From Thioalkalivibrio sp. XN8 (GTDB lineage Bacteria > Pseudomonadota > Gammaproteobacteria > Steroidobacterales > XN24): a stretch of DNA of 64,000 nucleotides. Below are positions 26,181 to 33,994 of this stretch, in pieces. Positions within the stretch are counted from its first letter, which is position 1. Each line of letters starts with the position of its first letter. The position numbers and the translations under genes were made by a program. Under the pieces are notes generated by a model that was given only the letters and a program-made list of their open reading frames with translations, did no database searches and was not told the origin of the DNA. Where the stretch lies: assembly GCF_011058255.1 (NCBI RefSeq), contig NZ_JAALFH010000062.1, forward strand, positions 146,376 through 210,375. The letters run 5' to 3'.

Positions 26181-28313
26181 ATGCGGCACCCGGCAACCAC
26201 CCCCGACCCCACCTCCCGGTCCGATCTCGACTGGCGCGAGATCGCCAAGCGCATCGCGGCGCTGTTCGTGCTGCTCTTGCCCGGCATCGCCTGGTTCCCG
26301 GCGGACGCGGCCGCGGACCCGTACCGCGACGGCGGCCTGTGGCTGAAGGCGACCGCGGACGACGAGCCGGTGGCGGCCTTGAGCGTCGGCACGGAAATCC
26401 GCGCGCGGGTCACCGGCCACACCGGCCGCATCGAGGTCACGCAACGCTTCACCAACCCGCGCGACGAGTGGGTCGAGGGGCTGTATGTGTTTCCGCTGCC
26501 ATCGGACGCGGCGGTGGACTCGCTCGAGATGGAGGTCGGCGACCGCGTGATCCGCGGCGAGATCCAGCCGCGCGAGCAGGCGCGCGAGACCTATGAGAAG
26601 GCGCGGGACGCCGGTCAGAGGGCCAGCCTGGTCGAGCAGGAGCGGCCGAACCTGTTCACCACCAGCGTGGCCAACATCCCGCCCGGCGGCGAGATCACGG
26701 TGCGGATCGCTTATCTCACGGTGATTCCCTGGCGGGACGCGCGTTACTCGCTGAAGCTGCCGCTCGCCGTCACGCCGAGGTTCTCGCCCGACATGCCGCT
26801 CGATGCCGCCGCCCCGTTGGCGGCGCTGCATTCCCGCGCCGCCAATGAGTGGCTGGGCGCCACCACCACGCCCGAGCGCGTCGGCCCCGCTGTCCAGGAC
26901 GCGCGCATCGAGATCGAGCTCAACGCGGGGCTGCCGCTGGCGCAGCTGGAAAGCCGCAGCCATGCGATCGCGGTGGACGCCGGCGGGGCCGGGGCCGGGG
27001 CCGGGCGCCGCCAGGTGCTGGCGGCCGCGGCGCCCATGGATCGGGATTTCGAGCTGAGCTGGACGCCCGTGCTGGCGCCGGACACCCAGGCGGCGCTCTA
27101 CACCGAGACTTTCGGCGGCGAGACCTATGCGCTGCTGCTCTTGGTCCCGCCCGCCTGGGGACTGTCCCCGGGACAGTCCCCACCCCGCGACGTCATCTTC
27201 ATCATCGACACTTCCGGCTCGATGGGCGGACCGCCGATGGAACAGGCGAAACGGGCGCTGGCGCTCGGCATCACCCGCCTCGGCCCGCAGGACCGCTTCA
27301 ACGTCATCGAGTTCAACAGCGAGGCGCGCGCCCTGTTCCGCGGGCCCATGCCGCTCGATGCAAATACCCGCCGCACGGCCCAGCGCTTCGTCGCCGGGCT
27401 GGAGGCCAACGGCGGAACGCACATGCGACCGGCGCTCGAGCTGGCGCTGGCGATGCCGGCGACGTCCGGCCTGCTGCGGCAGGTAGTGTTCGTCACCGAC
27501 GGCAGCGTCAGCAACGAGACCGAGCTGCTGGCGCTGATCGAGCGGGACCTCGGCGAGGCGCGCCTGTTCAGCGTCGGGATCGGCCCGGCGCCGAACGACT
27601 GGTTCATGCGCGAACTGGCCACCGCCGGCCGCGGCAGCTACACCTTCATCTCCGACCCGGCGGCCGTGGCCGCCCGCATGGGCGAGCTGTTCCAGAAGCT
27701 CGAGCAGCCGGCGCTGGTGGACCTGGAGCTGCACTGGCCGGGTGGACAGGCGCCCGAGCTGGCCACGCCGCTGCCGCGGGACCTGTACAGCGGGGATCCG
27801 CTGGCGGTCGTGGCCCGGCTGGGACCGGTCCTGGGGACTGTCCCCAGGACCGGTCCCTCCGTCACCCTGCTCGGCTACGCCGGCGGCAGCGCCTGGAGCC
27901 GGCAGGCGCCCCTGCAAGCGCTCGCCGGCGAGGCGGGCATCGCCAGGCTCTGGGCGCGCGAGCGGATCGCGGAGCTGGGCCGGCACAAGCGGCTGACCAG
28001 TGGCGCCATGACCGGGCGGCTGTCGCGTGAGCAGCTCGACGCGGAGATCGAGGCGGTGGCCATGCAGTACGGCCTGGTCAGCGAGCGCACCAGCCTGGTG
28101 GCCGTGGACGTCACGCCGGCCCGCCCTGAGGGCGCGCCCGGCCGGCTGGAGCAGGCGCCGACCGCCGCGCCCGCCGGCACGGCCTGGTCCCGCTCGGCCG
28201 CCTTCGCCCGGACCGCCACGCCGGCCGCGATGCTGGCCTGGTTCGGCACCGTGCTGCTGGCGCTGGCCGGCCTGTTGCTGGCCCCGCGCCGGCCTCGCTG
28301 GCTGCACCCGTGA
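26181..28313 (+). CDS. Sortase target protein with VIT and VWA domains (TIGR03788-like)
   Basis: A 710-residue surface protein: signal/anchor helix (RIAALFVLLLPGIAWF), a VIT domain (about 55-190, VTQRFTNPRDEWVEGLYVFPLP), a VWA domain with an intact metal site (DTSGSMGG; THMRP; VTDGS), and a C-terminal helix and Arg cluster. The sorting signal before the helix reads FARTATPA, where this family usually has LPxTATPA, so it looks degenerate. ATG 26181 has GGAG eight bases upstream. Two family A repeats are translated: WGLSPGQSPP just before the VWA domain, and [12 protein letters not shown] after it. The stop overlaps the sortase start as GTGA. Confidence 0.9.
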   Translation: MRHPATTPDPTSRSDLDWREIAKRIAALFVLLLPGIAWFPADAAADPYRDGGLWLKATADDEPVAALSVGTEIRARVTGHTGRIEVTQRFTNPRDEWVEGLYVFPLPSDAAVDSLEMEVGDRVIRGEIQPREQARETYEKARDAGQRASLVEQERPNLFTTSVANIPPGGEITVRIAYLTVIPWRDARYSLKLPLAVTPRFSPDMPLDAAAPLAALHSRAANEWLGATTTPERVGPAVQDARIEIELNAGLPLAQLESRSHAIAVDAGGAGAGAGRRQVLAAAAPMDRDFELSWTPVLAPDTQAALYTETFGGETYALLLLVPPAWGLSPGQSPPRDVIFIIDTSGSMGGPPMEQAKRALALGITRLGPQDRFNVIEFNSEARALFRGPMPLDANTRRTAQRFVAGLEANGGTHMRPALELALAMPATSGLLRQVVFVTDGSVSNETELLALIERDLGEARLFSVGIGPAPNDWFMRELATAGRGSYTFISDPAAVAARMGELFQKLEQPALVDLELHWPGGQAPELATPLPRDLYSGDPLAVVARLGPVLGTVPRTGPSVTLLGYAGGSAWSRQAPLQALAGEAGIARLWARERIAELGRHKRLTSGAMTGRLSREQLDAEIEAVAMQYGLVSERTSLVAVDVTPARPEGAPGRLEQAPTAAPAGTAWSRSAAFARTATPAAMLAWFGTVLLALAGLLLAPRRPRWLHP
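27157..27181. repeat. Family A repeat A9, inside the sortase target gene
   Basis: Fused core pair translated as WGLSPGQSPP just before the VWA domain. Confidence 0.9.
27821..27857. repeat. Family A repeat A10, inside the sortase target gene
   Basis: GGGACCGGTCCT, core, AGGACCGGTCCC; translated as [12 protein letters not shown] after the VWA domain. Confidence 0.9.
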
Positions 28314-28897
28314 CCGGCGCCCGCACGCGCCGGCTGGCGGCAGTCGCGGCGCTGCTGCTCGCGGTCGCGTGTTTCGGCCAGGCGGGCTGGATCCACGCCA
28401 AGGCCTGGCTGGCGCAGGCCCTCATCGCGCGGGCTTTCGAGGTGGGGACCGGTCCTGGGGACAGTCCCCAGGAGCGGGCCTGGCCGTGGGCCGACACGCA
28501 CCCGGTGGCGAAACTCCGCCTGCCCGGCGCCGAGCGCCCGCTGTTCGTGCTGGCCGGCAACAGCGGCCGCAACCTCGCCTTCGGGCCGACCCTCGACCCG
28601 GCCGGCGCGCTGCCGGGAGACCCCGGCAACAGCATCATCGCAGCTCATCGCGACACCCACTTCCGCAGCCTCGCCACGCTGGCCGCCGGCGACCGCATCG
28701 AGGTGGAGCGCCGCGACGGCCGCCGGCTGGCCTTCGTGGTCACCGCGGTCGAGGTCGTGGACAGCCGCCGCGCGCGCCTGGCCCTGGACACCGGCGCGCC
28801 CCGGCTGACCCTCGTGACGTGCTATCCCTTCGACGCCGCCGATCCCGGCGGCCCCCTGCGCTTCGTAGCCACGGCGGTGCCCGCGGGCCGGCTCTGA
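28310..28897 (+). CDS. Class GN sortase
   Basis: A 195-residue membrane-anchored transpeptidase of the proteobacterial GN class. Catalytic residues are His 113 (AAHRDTHF), Cys 171 (LVTCYPFDA) and Arg 184 (PLRFVAT). The N-terminal helix is at about 8-28. It should process the VIT/VWA protein encoded upstream with a GTGA overlap. Repeat A11 is translated near residue 46 as [12 protein letters not shown], between the membrane helix and the catalytic domain, where an insertion should be tolerated. Confidence 0.93.
   Translation: MTGARTRRLAAVAALLLAVACFGQAGWIHAKAWLAQALIARAFEVGTGPGDSPQERAWPWADTHPVAKLRLPGAERPLFVLAGNSGRNLAFGPTLDPAGALPGDPGNSIIAAHRDTHFRSLATLAAGDRIEVERRDGRRLAFVVTAVEVVDSRRARLALDTGAPRLTLVTCYPFDAADPGGPLRFVATAVPAGRL
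28444..28469. repeat. Family A repeat A11, inside the sortase gene
   Basis: GGGGACCGGTCC plus core; translated as GTGPGDSPQ between the membrane helix and the catalytic domain. Confidence 0.9.
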
Positions 28898-28936
28898 GCG
28901 GTCCCGCGGCGCCGCCGGGGAGGTTATGATGCGCGG

Positions 28937-30823
28937 ATGAAGACACTCAAGCCGCTCATCATCGTCGCCATCGCCCTGGTGCTGGCGTATGTCCTCGCCA
29001 CCTTCTGGGTCGGGCACCGGGTGCAGGCCGAGATGGACCAGCTCGCCGCCGCGCTGACCGCGCGCGACGACGTCCGCGTGAACCGCTTCGACTACGAGCG
29101 CGGTTTCGGGCGCGGCGTCCTGCACTACGACGTGACCTGGCAACCGGTGGATGCCGACCCGTCGCTGCAGGCGCTGGTCGACATGGGCCTCATTCCCGAG
29201 GACGGCTTTCCGTTGCAGGGCGACCTGCAGCTGCGCCAGGGCCCGTGGGTCGGGGGCAACGCCGGCCTTGCGCTGGCCCGCACCGAGGGCCGTGTCGCCC
29301 TGCCGGAGACGATGCGCGCGGCCCTGCCGCAATACCCGGGCCAGGAGCCGCTGCTCCGGGTCGACGGGATCATGACCTTCGGCGGCCTGGTCGAGACCCA
29401 CACCCGGGTGGTGGATTACCAGGGCCGCGTGACCCCGCCCGACACCGCCGGCTCGGCCCGGCTCGAACTGGAGGGGCTGCGGGCGATGACGCGCAGCACG
29501 CCGCGGCTCGACGAGGCGGTCGTGGAACTCCGGCTGGACCGCGCGCTGCTCGGCTTCGACGAGGGCGCGGACTCGGGGGAGATCGAGCTTGCCGGCTTTT
29601 ACCTGGACGCCGACATGCAGGAAGCCCGGCCGCAGCTGTGGACCGGGACCAGCGGCGCCGGCTTCGGCCGGATCAGCCTGAGCTCGCCGGACGACACGTT
29701 CTCGCTCACCGAGGGGCGGGTCGCCTCGGACACGCGGCTGGAGGGCGACCGGGTCCACGCCAGGACGGCCATGACGGTCGGCCAGTCGACGATCAACCAG
29801 TACTCGATCCAGGGCGGCGAGATGACCATCTCGGTCCGCGATCTCGACGCGGATGCCCTGGCCGAGCTCGGGCGCCTCTCCAACGAGTTTGCGGAGACCG
29901 GCGGCCTGCCCGACTCGGACGAGGGCGTGGCAGAGTTCATGGCGCAGCTCGAACGCATCGTCGCCGGCAACCCGGCGGTGGCCGTCGAGCGGCTCAGCGT
30001 CGCCTTCGAGGCCCCCGACGACCTGGTCGGCAACTATCACGTGACCGTCGAGGGCGTTAACGAGCTGTCGCTCGAGTCGCTCGACGTGCTCGCCCGCGGC
30101 CTGCGCTCCACCGCCGAACTCCGGCTCAAGCAGTCGGCACTGCGCCATATCGCGCGGCGCATCGCGGCCGACCAACTCGTCCAGCCGAGCGAGGCCGAGC
30201 TCGACGAGGCGGCGGCGGGCATGTACCAGACGGCGGTCGCCGGCATGGAGGGGCTGCCCTTCGTCACGATCACGCCGGAGGAAATCGTGGCGGCCGTCGA
30301 GCTGCGCGACGGCGTGCTCTACGCCGGCGACACTGAGGTGATGAACATCGAACAAATGCTCGTGACCATGCTGTCCGGCATGGCCACGGCCGGCGTCGGC
30401 ATGGGCACGGGGAGCCTGGACCCGGCGGCCGAGCCGCTCTACGGCCGGCTCGAGCTGGAATTCGATTTCGTGCCCGACCCGTACGAGATCGAGCTGCTGG
30501 CCGGGGGCGCGGACGACGTCGAGGTCATCCTCGGCGAGGGCTGCGTGGGGTTCGTCAACGGGATCAACCCGGACGTCGTGCTGAACTACGCCGCCGGGCC
30601 GAACCCGTTGTACATCTACGGCACCTCGGAGTTCGACACCAGCCTGGTGGTGCTCGACCCGGCGGGGCAATGGCACTGCAACGACGACGCCCTCGGGCGC
30701 GGGCTGGATCCCGGGCTCGAGTTCATCGCGCCTGCCAGCGGGGACTACGCCATCTGGGTCGGCACGCTGGACGGCAACATGGTCGAGGCCGTGCTGAGCA
30801 TTTCCGAGCTCGGCATGTTCTGA
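28937..30823 (+). CDS. DUF945 (YdgA-like) protein with an extra C-terminal beta domain
   Basis: A 628-residue protein with an N-terminal membrane anchor (PLIIVAIALVLAYVLATFWVG) and a long DUF945 region (to about residue 500) of repeated beta/helical units. The last 115 residues look like a separate secreted beta-sandwich of the pre-peptidase C-terminal type: PDPYEIELLAGG, a Cys pair (GEGCVGFV and WHCNDDA), DTSLVVLDPAG, and SGDYAIWVGT. YdgA proteins usually end without such a domain, so this is a probable fusion. Molecular function unknown. It stands between the sortase and tRNA-Val. Confidence 0.8.
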   Translation: MKTLKPLIIVAIALVLAYVLATFWVGHRVQAEMDQLAAALTARDDVRVNRFDYERGFGRGVLHYDVTWQPVDADPSLQALVDMGLIPEDGFPLQGDLQLRQGPWVGGNAGLALARTEGRVALPETMRAALPQYPGQEPLLRVDGIMTFGGLVETHTRVVDYQGRVTPPDTAGSARLELEGLRAMTRSTPRLDEAVVELRLDRALLGFDEGADSGEIELAGFYLDADMQEARPQLWTGTSGAGFGRISLSSPDDTFSLTEGRVASDTRLEGDRVHARTAMTVGQSTINQYSIQGGEMTISVRDLDADALAELGRLSNEFAETGGLPDSDEGVAEFMAQLERIVAGNPAVAVERLSVAFEAPDDLVGNYHVTVEGVNELSLESLDVLARGLRSTAELRLKQSALRHIARRIAADQLVQPSEAELDEAAAGMYQTAVAGMEGLPFVTITPEEIVAAVELRDGVLYAGDTEVMNIEQMLVTMLSGMATAGVGMGTGSLDPAAEPLYGRLELEFDFVPDPYEIELLAGGADDVEVILGEGCVGFVNGINPDVVLNYAAGPNPLYIYGTSEFDTSLVVLDPAGQWHCNDDALGRGLDPGLEFIAPASGDYAIWVGTLDGNMVEAVLSISELGMF

Positions 30824-30994
30824 GCCCGGCCGGCGCGGCGGGGTGGATCGAGCATAACCTGCGTCAAGTCCGGCCCGCCCGATCATGACGCCGGTCAGTC
30901 GGCGTGGCGGGATGGCTGACCTGGGTCAAGGCCCGCCGGGCCGGGGCTCGATTGACGGGGTTCGCGGCGGCCACTAGAATTTCGCGCCTTGCCC

Positions 30995-31069
30995 GGGCGA
31001 TTAGCTCAGCGGGAGAGCGCTCCCTTCACACGGGAGAGGTCACTGGTTCAATCCCAGTATCGCCCACCA
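30995..31069 (+). tRNA. tRNA-Val (CAC)
   Basis: A 75-nt cloverleaf: acceptor GGGCGAT paired with ATCGCCC, anticodon arm CTCCC-TTCACAC-GGGAG with anticodon CAC, T arm CTGGTTCAATCCCAG, and CCA encoded. Confidence 0.96.
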
Positions 31070-31077
31070 TACAGACG

Positions 31078-31107
31078 AAAACGGCAGCCTCGCGGCTGCC
31101 GTTTTTT
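31078..31107 (+). terminator. Intrinsic terminator of tRNA-Val
   Basis: A 12-bp stem, AAAACGGCAGCC paired with GGCTGCCGTTTT around loop TCGC, ending in a run of six Ts (31102-31107); nine bases after the tRNA. Confidence 0.93.
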
Positions 31108-31110
31108 GTT

Positions 31111-31148
31111 GGGGACTGTCCCTAGGACCGGTCCTGGGGACAGTCCCC
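31111..31148. repeat. Family A repeat A12, between tRNA-Val terminator and DUF4332 gene
   Basis: Full 38-nt form with the TAG-containing left core (GTCCCTAGG). Lies between convergent units. Confidence 0.92.
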
Positions 31149-31155
31149 AGAGCGC

Positions 31156-31560
31156 TCAGTAATGCACTGCGCGCGGCAGTTCCTTGGCCTGGGCGACCCA
31201 CTTGACCACGGTGCTCTCGCTCGGCAGCGCCCGCACCAGCTTCTTGGCCTCGTTCACCTCGACCATCTTCTTGTAGAGGTTGTCGGCGCGGCGCTGGGCC
31301 AGCTCCTTCACGGTGTCGACGCCAGCATGCTCCAGCAGGTCGGCATATTCTTCCCCGACGCCCTTGATGCGGGCGAGATCCGCACGGTTCACCCAGCCGA
31401 GGATCTGCTTGGCACTCAGGCCGCACTTCTCGGCCAGGTCCTTGCGGCCCTTCGGCGTGGCGCCCGCTTCGAGCAGCTTCGCCTGGTTCTTGATGCCAGC
31501 CCCTTCGAGCTTGGCGGCGCAGACCGGCCCGATACCTTCGATTTCCCTGAGTTTGGCCAT
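31156..31560 (-). CDS. DUF4332 helix-hairpin-helix protein
   Basis: A 134-residue soluble protein with two helix-hairpin-helix units (IEGIGPVCAAKLEGAGI near the start and RIKGVGEEYADLLEHAGV near residue 70), the pattern of DUF4332. HhH units suggest DNA binding, but no enzymatic motif is seen and the role is unknown. ATG 31560 has GGAG nine bases upstream; a longer frame to 31635 has no ribosome site. Monocistronic, convergent with tRNA-Val. Confidence 0.85.
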   Translation of the reverse strand: MAKLREIEGIGPVCAAKLEGAGIKNQAKLLEAGATPKGRKDLAEKCGLSAKQILGWVNRADLARIKGVGEEYADLLEHAGVDTVKELAQRRADNLYKKMVEVNEAKKLVRALPSESTVVKWVAQAKELPRAVHY

Positions 31561-31666
31561 CAGTACAGCTCCGTCGATTCGTGTTGGTGTGCAAGAGGAT
31601 TGACCGATCGCAATACTAGCCAAAAACGGCGGCAAGCGCTCGTTTTGCTAGACTTCTGCAGTATTC

Positions 31667-32734
31667 ATGCAGGAAACAGCCGACATCGTGGACGTCGCCT
31701 GGCAGGCCGTCCGGCCCTGGGCCGAGGGTTTGGGCATCCTGGGGATCGGCGCCGCCGCCGGCCTGCTCGCCGCCTTCGCCGTCCGCCTGGCGCTCAACCT
31801 GGTGCTGGCGCGACGCGACCCCGCGCTCGCCGACTCGCTGCGCCGCCGCTGCATGGGCGTGCTGGCGTCGTTCCTGCCGCTGCTCGGCATCTACCTCGCC
31901 CTGCCGGCGACCGACCGCCTGGTCGAGATTCCCTGGCTGCATGCCGTGCTGGTCAGCCTGCTGGTCTTCCATGCCGGCTTCCTGCTGGTCCGGCTGGTCC
32001 GCGTGCTGGAGGATGCGCTGGGGCGGCGGCTGCAGATGGACGTGGCCGACAACCTCCAGGCGCGGAAATTCCATACCCAGTTCCGCATCCTGCGCCAGGT
32101 GCTGACGCTGATCATCTGGCTGCTCACCGGCGCGGCGATCCTGCTGCAGTTCGACGGTTTCCGGCAGTTCGGCCAGGGGCTGCTGGCCTCGGCCGGTATC
32201 GCCAGCCTGGTGATCGGCTTCGCGGCCCAGCGCACGCTGGGCAACCTCATCGCGGGCTTCCAGATCGCGCTGACCCAGCCGATCCGCCTCGACGACGTGG
32301 TGGTAGTCGAGAACGAGTGGGGGCGCATCGAGGAAATCACGCTCACTTACGTGGTGGTGAAGATCTGGGACGAGCGGCGGCTGGTGCTGCCGATCAGCTA
32401 TTTCCTGGAGAACCCGTTTACCAACTGGACCCGGAGCAGCGCCGAGATCCTGGGCACGGTGTTCCTGCACGTGGACTACACCGTGCCGGTGGATGCGCTG
32501 CGGGCGGAGCTGGAGCGGCTGGTGCGAGGGCACGAGGACTGGGACGAGCGCGTGGCCGAGATCATCGCCTTCGAGGCCCGGCCGACGACCTACGAGCTGC
32601 GGGCGCTGGTCAGCGCGCGCGACTCGGGCGCCGCCTGGCGGTTGCGCTGCCATGTGCGGGAGGGGCTGGTGAGCTTCCTCCAGCGCGAGTACCCCGAGGC
32701 CCTGCCCCGGTTCCGTGTTGGGGACTGTCCCTAG
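31667..32734 (+). CDS. MscS-family mechanosensitive channel
   Basis: A 355-residue inner-membrane protein with about four helices (20-45, 65-85, 92-112, 145-165) before the MscS pore helix and beta domain (ASAGIASLVIGFAAQRTLGNLIAGFQIALTQP is the pore-lining region, shown in order only). It should open under membrane tension and release solutes. The reading frame ends VGDCP followed by a TAG, all inside repeat A13, the same ending as gltX, so the last residues are repeat-encoded. Confidence 0.9.
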   Translation: MQETADIVDVAWQAVRPWAEGLGILGIGAAAGLLAAFAVRLALNLVLARRDPALADSLRRRCMGVLASFLPLLGIYLALPATDRLVEIPWLHAVLVSLLVFHAGFLLVRLVRVLEDALGRRLQMDVADNLQARKFHTQFRILRQVLTLIIWLLTGAAILLQFDGFRQFGQGLLASAGIASLVIGFAAQRTLGNLIAGFQIALTQPIRLDDVVVVENEWGRIEEITLTYVVVKIWDERRLVLPISYFLENPFTNWTRSSAEILGTVFLHVDYTVPVDALRAELERLVRGHEDWDERVAEIIAFEARPTTYELRALVSARDSGAAWRLRCHVREGLVSFLQREYPEALPRFRVGDCP

Positions 32735-32782
32735 GCTAGGTCCTGGGGACTGTCCCCAGGACCTAGCCTAGGGACAGTCCCC
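32720..32782. repeat. Family A repeat A13, 63-nt near-perfect palindrome
   Basis: Two 31-base arms starting GGGGACTGTCCCTAGGCTAG pair perfectly around a single central base. It is the longest copy in the window. Its left end supplies the mscS stop codon and its right end precedes the V/A-ATPase operon by 90 bases, so it may end one transcript and isolate the next. Confidence 0.92.
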
Positions 32783-32871
32783 GCTGCGGTAGTCCCTTAT
32801 ACAGTCCTGCTGCAGTGCGTTCATACTAGTCAGTGGCGTCTACCTACCCACATGGAAAGGGGGCCACGGGC

Positions 32872-33219
32872 ATGGCTGAAGGCAACCGCCCGACCAGTTC
32901 CGACGCCGCCGCCGCGATCGACGAGGTCCTGCTCGCGGAGTCGGCAACGCGACAGGCCACGGAGGCCTGCCGCCAGGAGGCCGAGAGCACCCTCGAGGCC
33001 GCCCGGGAGGATGCGCGCCGCATCGCCCGGACCGCCAATGCCCGCATCACGAAGCTGCACAACCACTGCGACGCGCTGGTCCGTGAACGCATCGAAGCGA
33101 TTCGCGCCGGCGCCCGCGACGAGGCCGTCCGCACCGAACTCAACACCGCCGACCGGGAGATGTTGCGGGAGGCGGTGGACCGCCTGGCAAACCGCCTGAC
33201 CCGGCCCGGCGATGGCTGA
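32872..33219 (+). CDS. V/A-ATPase peripheral-stalk coiled-coil protein (subunit H/G-like)
   Basis: A 115-residue, highly helical, charged protein (EAESTLEAAREDARRIARTANARI is one of its heptad regions, given in order), the first gene of the ATPase operon. Size, coiled coil and position suggest the stator partner of subunit E (the archaeal H/G type), but sequence similarity to known H subunits is not evident by eye. ATG 32872 follows AAAGGGGG at about nine bases; GTG 32833 is an alternative. Overlaps the next gene by eight bases. Confidence 0.65.
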   Translation: MAEGNRPTSSDAAAAIDEVLLAESATRQATEACRQEAESTLEAAREDARRIARTANARITKLHNHCDALVRERIEAIRAGARDEAVRTELNTADREMLREAVDRLANRLTRPGDG

Positions 33220-33994
33220 CGGCGCGCGCCTCGCCTACCTGCAGGCCCGGCTGCAGGCCCGCCACGGCGATCGCCCCTCGCCGGAGGAATGGCGGCTGGC
33301 CGAAGCCAGCGCCGACCTGTCCCACTACCTGGAGGCGCTCCGTCGCACGCCCCTGAAACGCTGGCTGGGCGACATCAACCACGAGCTGCCGCCGGAGGCG
33401 CTGGAGCGGCAGTTCCGCGCAGCCTGGCGGCATGCGGTGGACGAGGTCGCCGCCTGGGCGCCGGACGACTGGCGCGCGGCCATCGAGTGGCTGCGGTGGC
33501 TGCCCGAGCTCCCGGTCATGGACCACCTGCTGCGCGGCGGCGCGATCCCGCCGTGGCTGCGCGCCGACCCGGTGCTGAAGGACATCGCTTACGAGGAGCC
33601 GCAGCGCCGCCTCGAGGCCATCGAGGAGCACCCCCTGGGACCGGTCCTGGGGACAGTCCCCAGGACCGGCCCCCAGGTCGCAGAGCGCTGGCTCGACGAA
33701 TGGCGCCGCCGCCTGCCGCGCAGCGCCTGCGGCGAGGACGGGGAACTCGAGTCGATGGTGCGGCGCATCCAGGCCCACCTCGAGGCCATGCGCGCCAGCC
33801 CGGAGCCGGACGGCCGCGCCCTGCGCAACACGCTGGCGGCCCACCACGTCCGCAACTTCCGCCGCCACGCGGGCACCATGATCGCAGCCCTGTCGCACCT
33901 GGTGCTGGACGGGCTGGAGCTCGAGCGGGTCCGGGCCGGCGTGATGGCCCGGCGCCTGCTGCCGGAGCGCCCGGAGGGCCGCACATGGGCATGA
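33212..33994 (+). CDS. V/A-ATPase operon protein, probable subunit C-like connector
   Basis: A 260-residue, all-helical soluble protein, rich in Trp and Arg, between the stator gene and subunit I. Every V/A-ATPase needs a C/d connector joining the ring to the central stalk, and no other gene in the operon fills that role, so I infer C here; I do not recognise the family from motifs. Repeat A14 is translated in the middle ([14 protein letters not shown], about residues 143-156). The stop overlaps the subunit I start region (ATGA at 33991). Confidence 0.5.
   Translation: MADGARLAYLQARLQARHGDRPSPEEWRLAEASADLSHYLEALRRTPLKRWLGDINHELPPEALERQFRAAWRHAVDEVAAWAPDDWRAAIEWLRWLPELPVMDHLLRGGAIPPWLRADPVLKDIAYEEPQRRLEAIEEHPLGPVLGTVPRTGPQVAERWLDEWRRRLPRSACGEDGELESMVRRIQAHLEAMRASPEPDGRALRNTLAAHHVRNFRRHAGTMIAALSHLVLDGLELERVRAGVMARRLLPERPEGRTWA
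33637..33673. repeat. Family A repeat A14, inside the C-like ATPase gene
   Basis: GGGACCGGTCCT, core, AGGACCGGCCCC; translated in frame as [12 protein letters not shown], nearly the same peptide as in the sortase target. Confidence 0.9.

Noticed and set aside
27875-30886. A 1003-codon open frame on the minus strand opposite the DUF945 gene and the end of the sortase genes
   Set aside because: High-GC shadow frame: low-complexity His/Arg/Gly composition, crosses two real genes, no domain, signal or ribosome site. The same applies to the long antisense frames at 26052-28307, 36878-39460, 38868-40880, 19113-20885 and 33589-35586.
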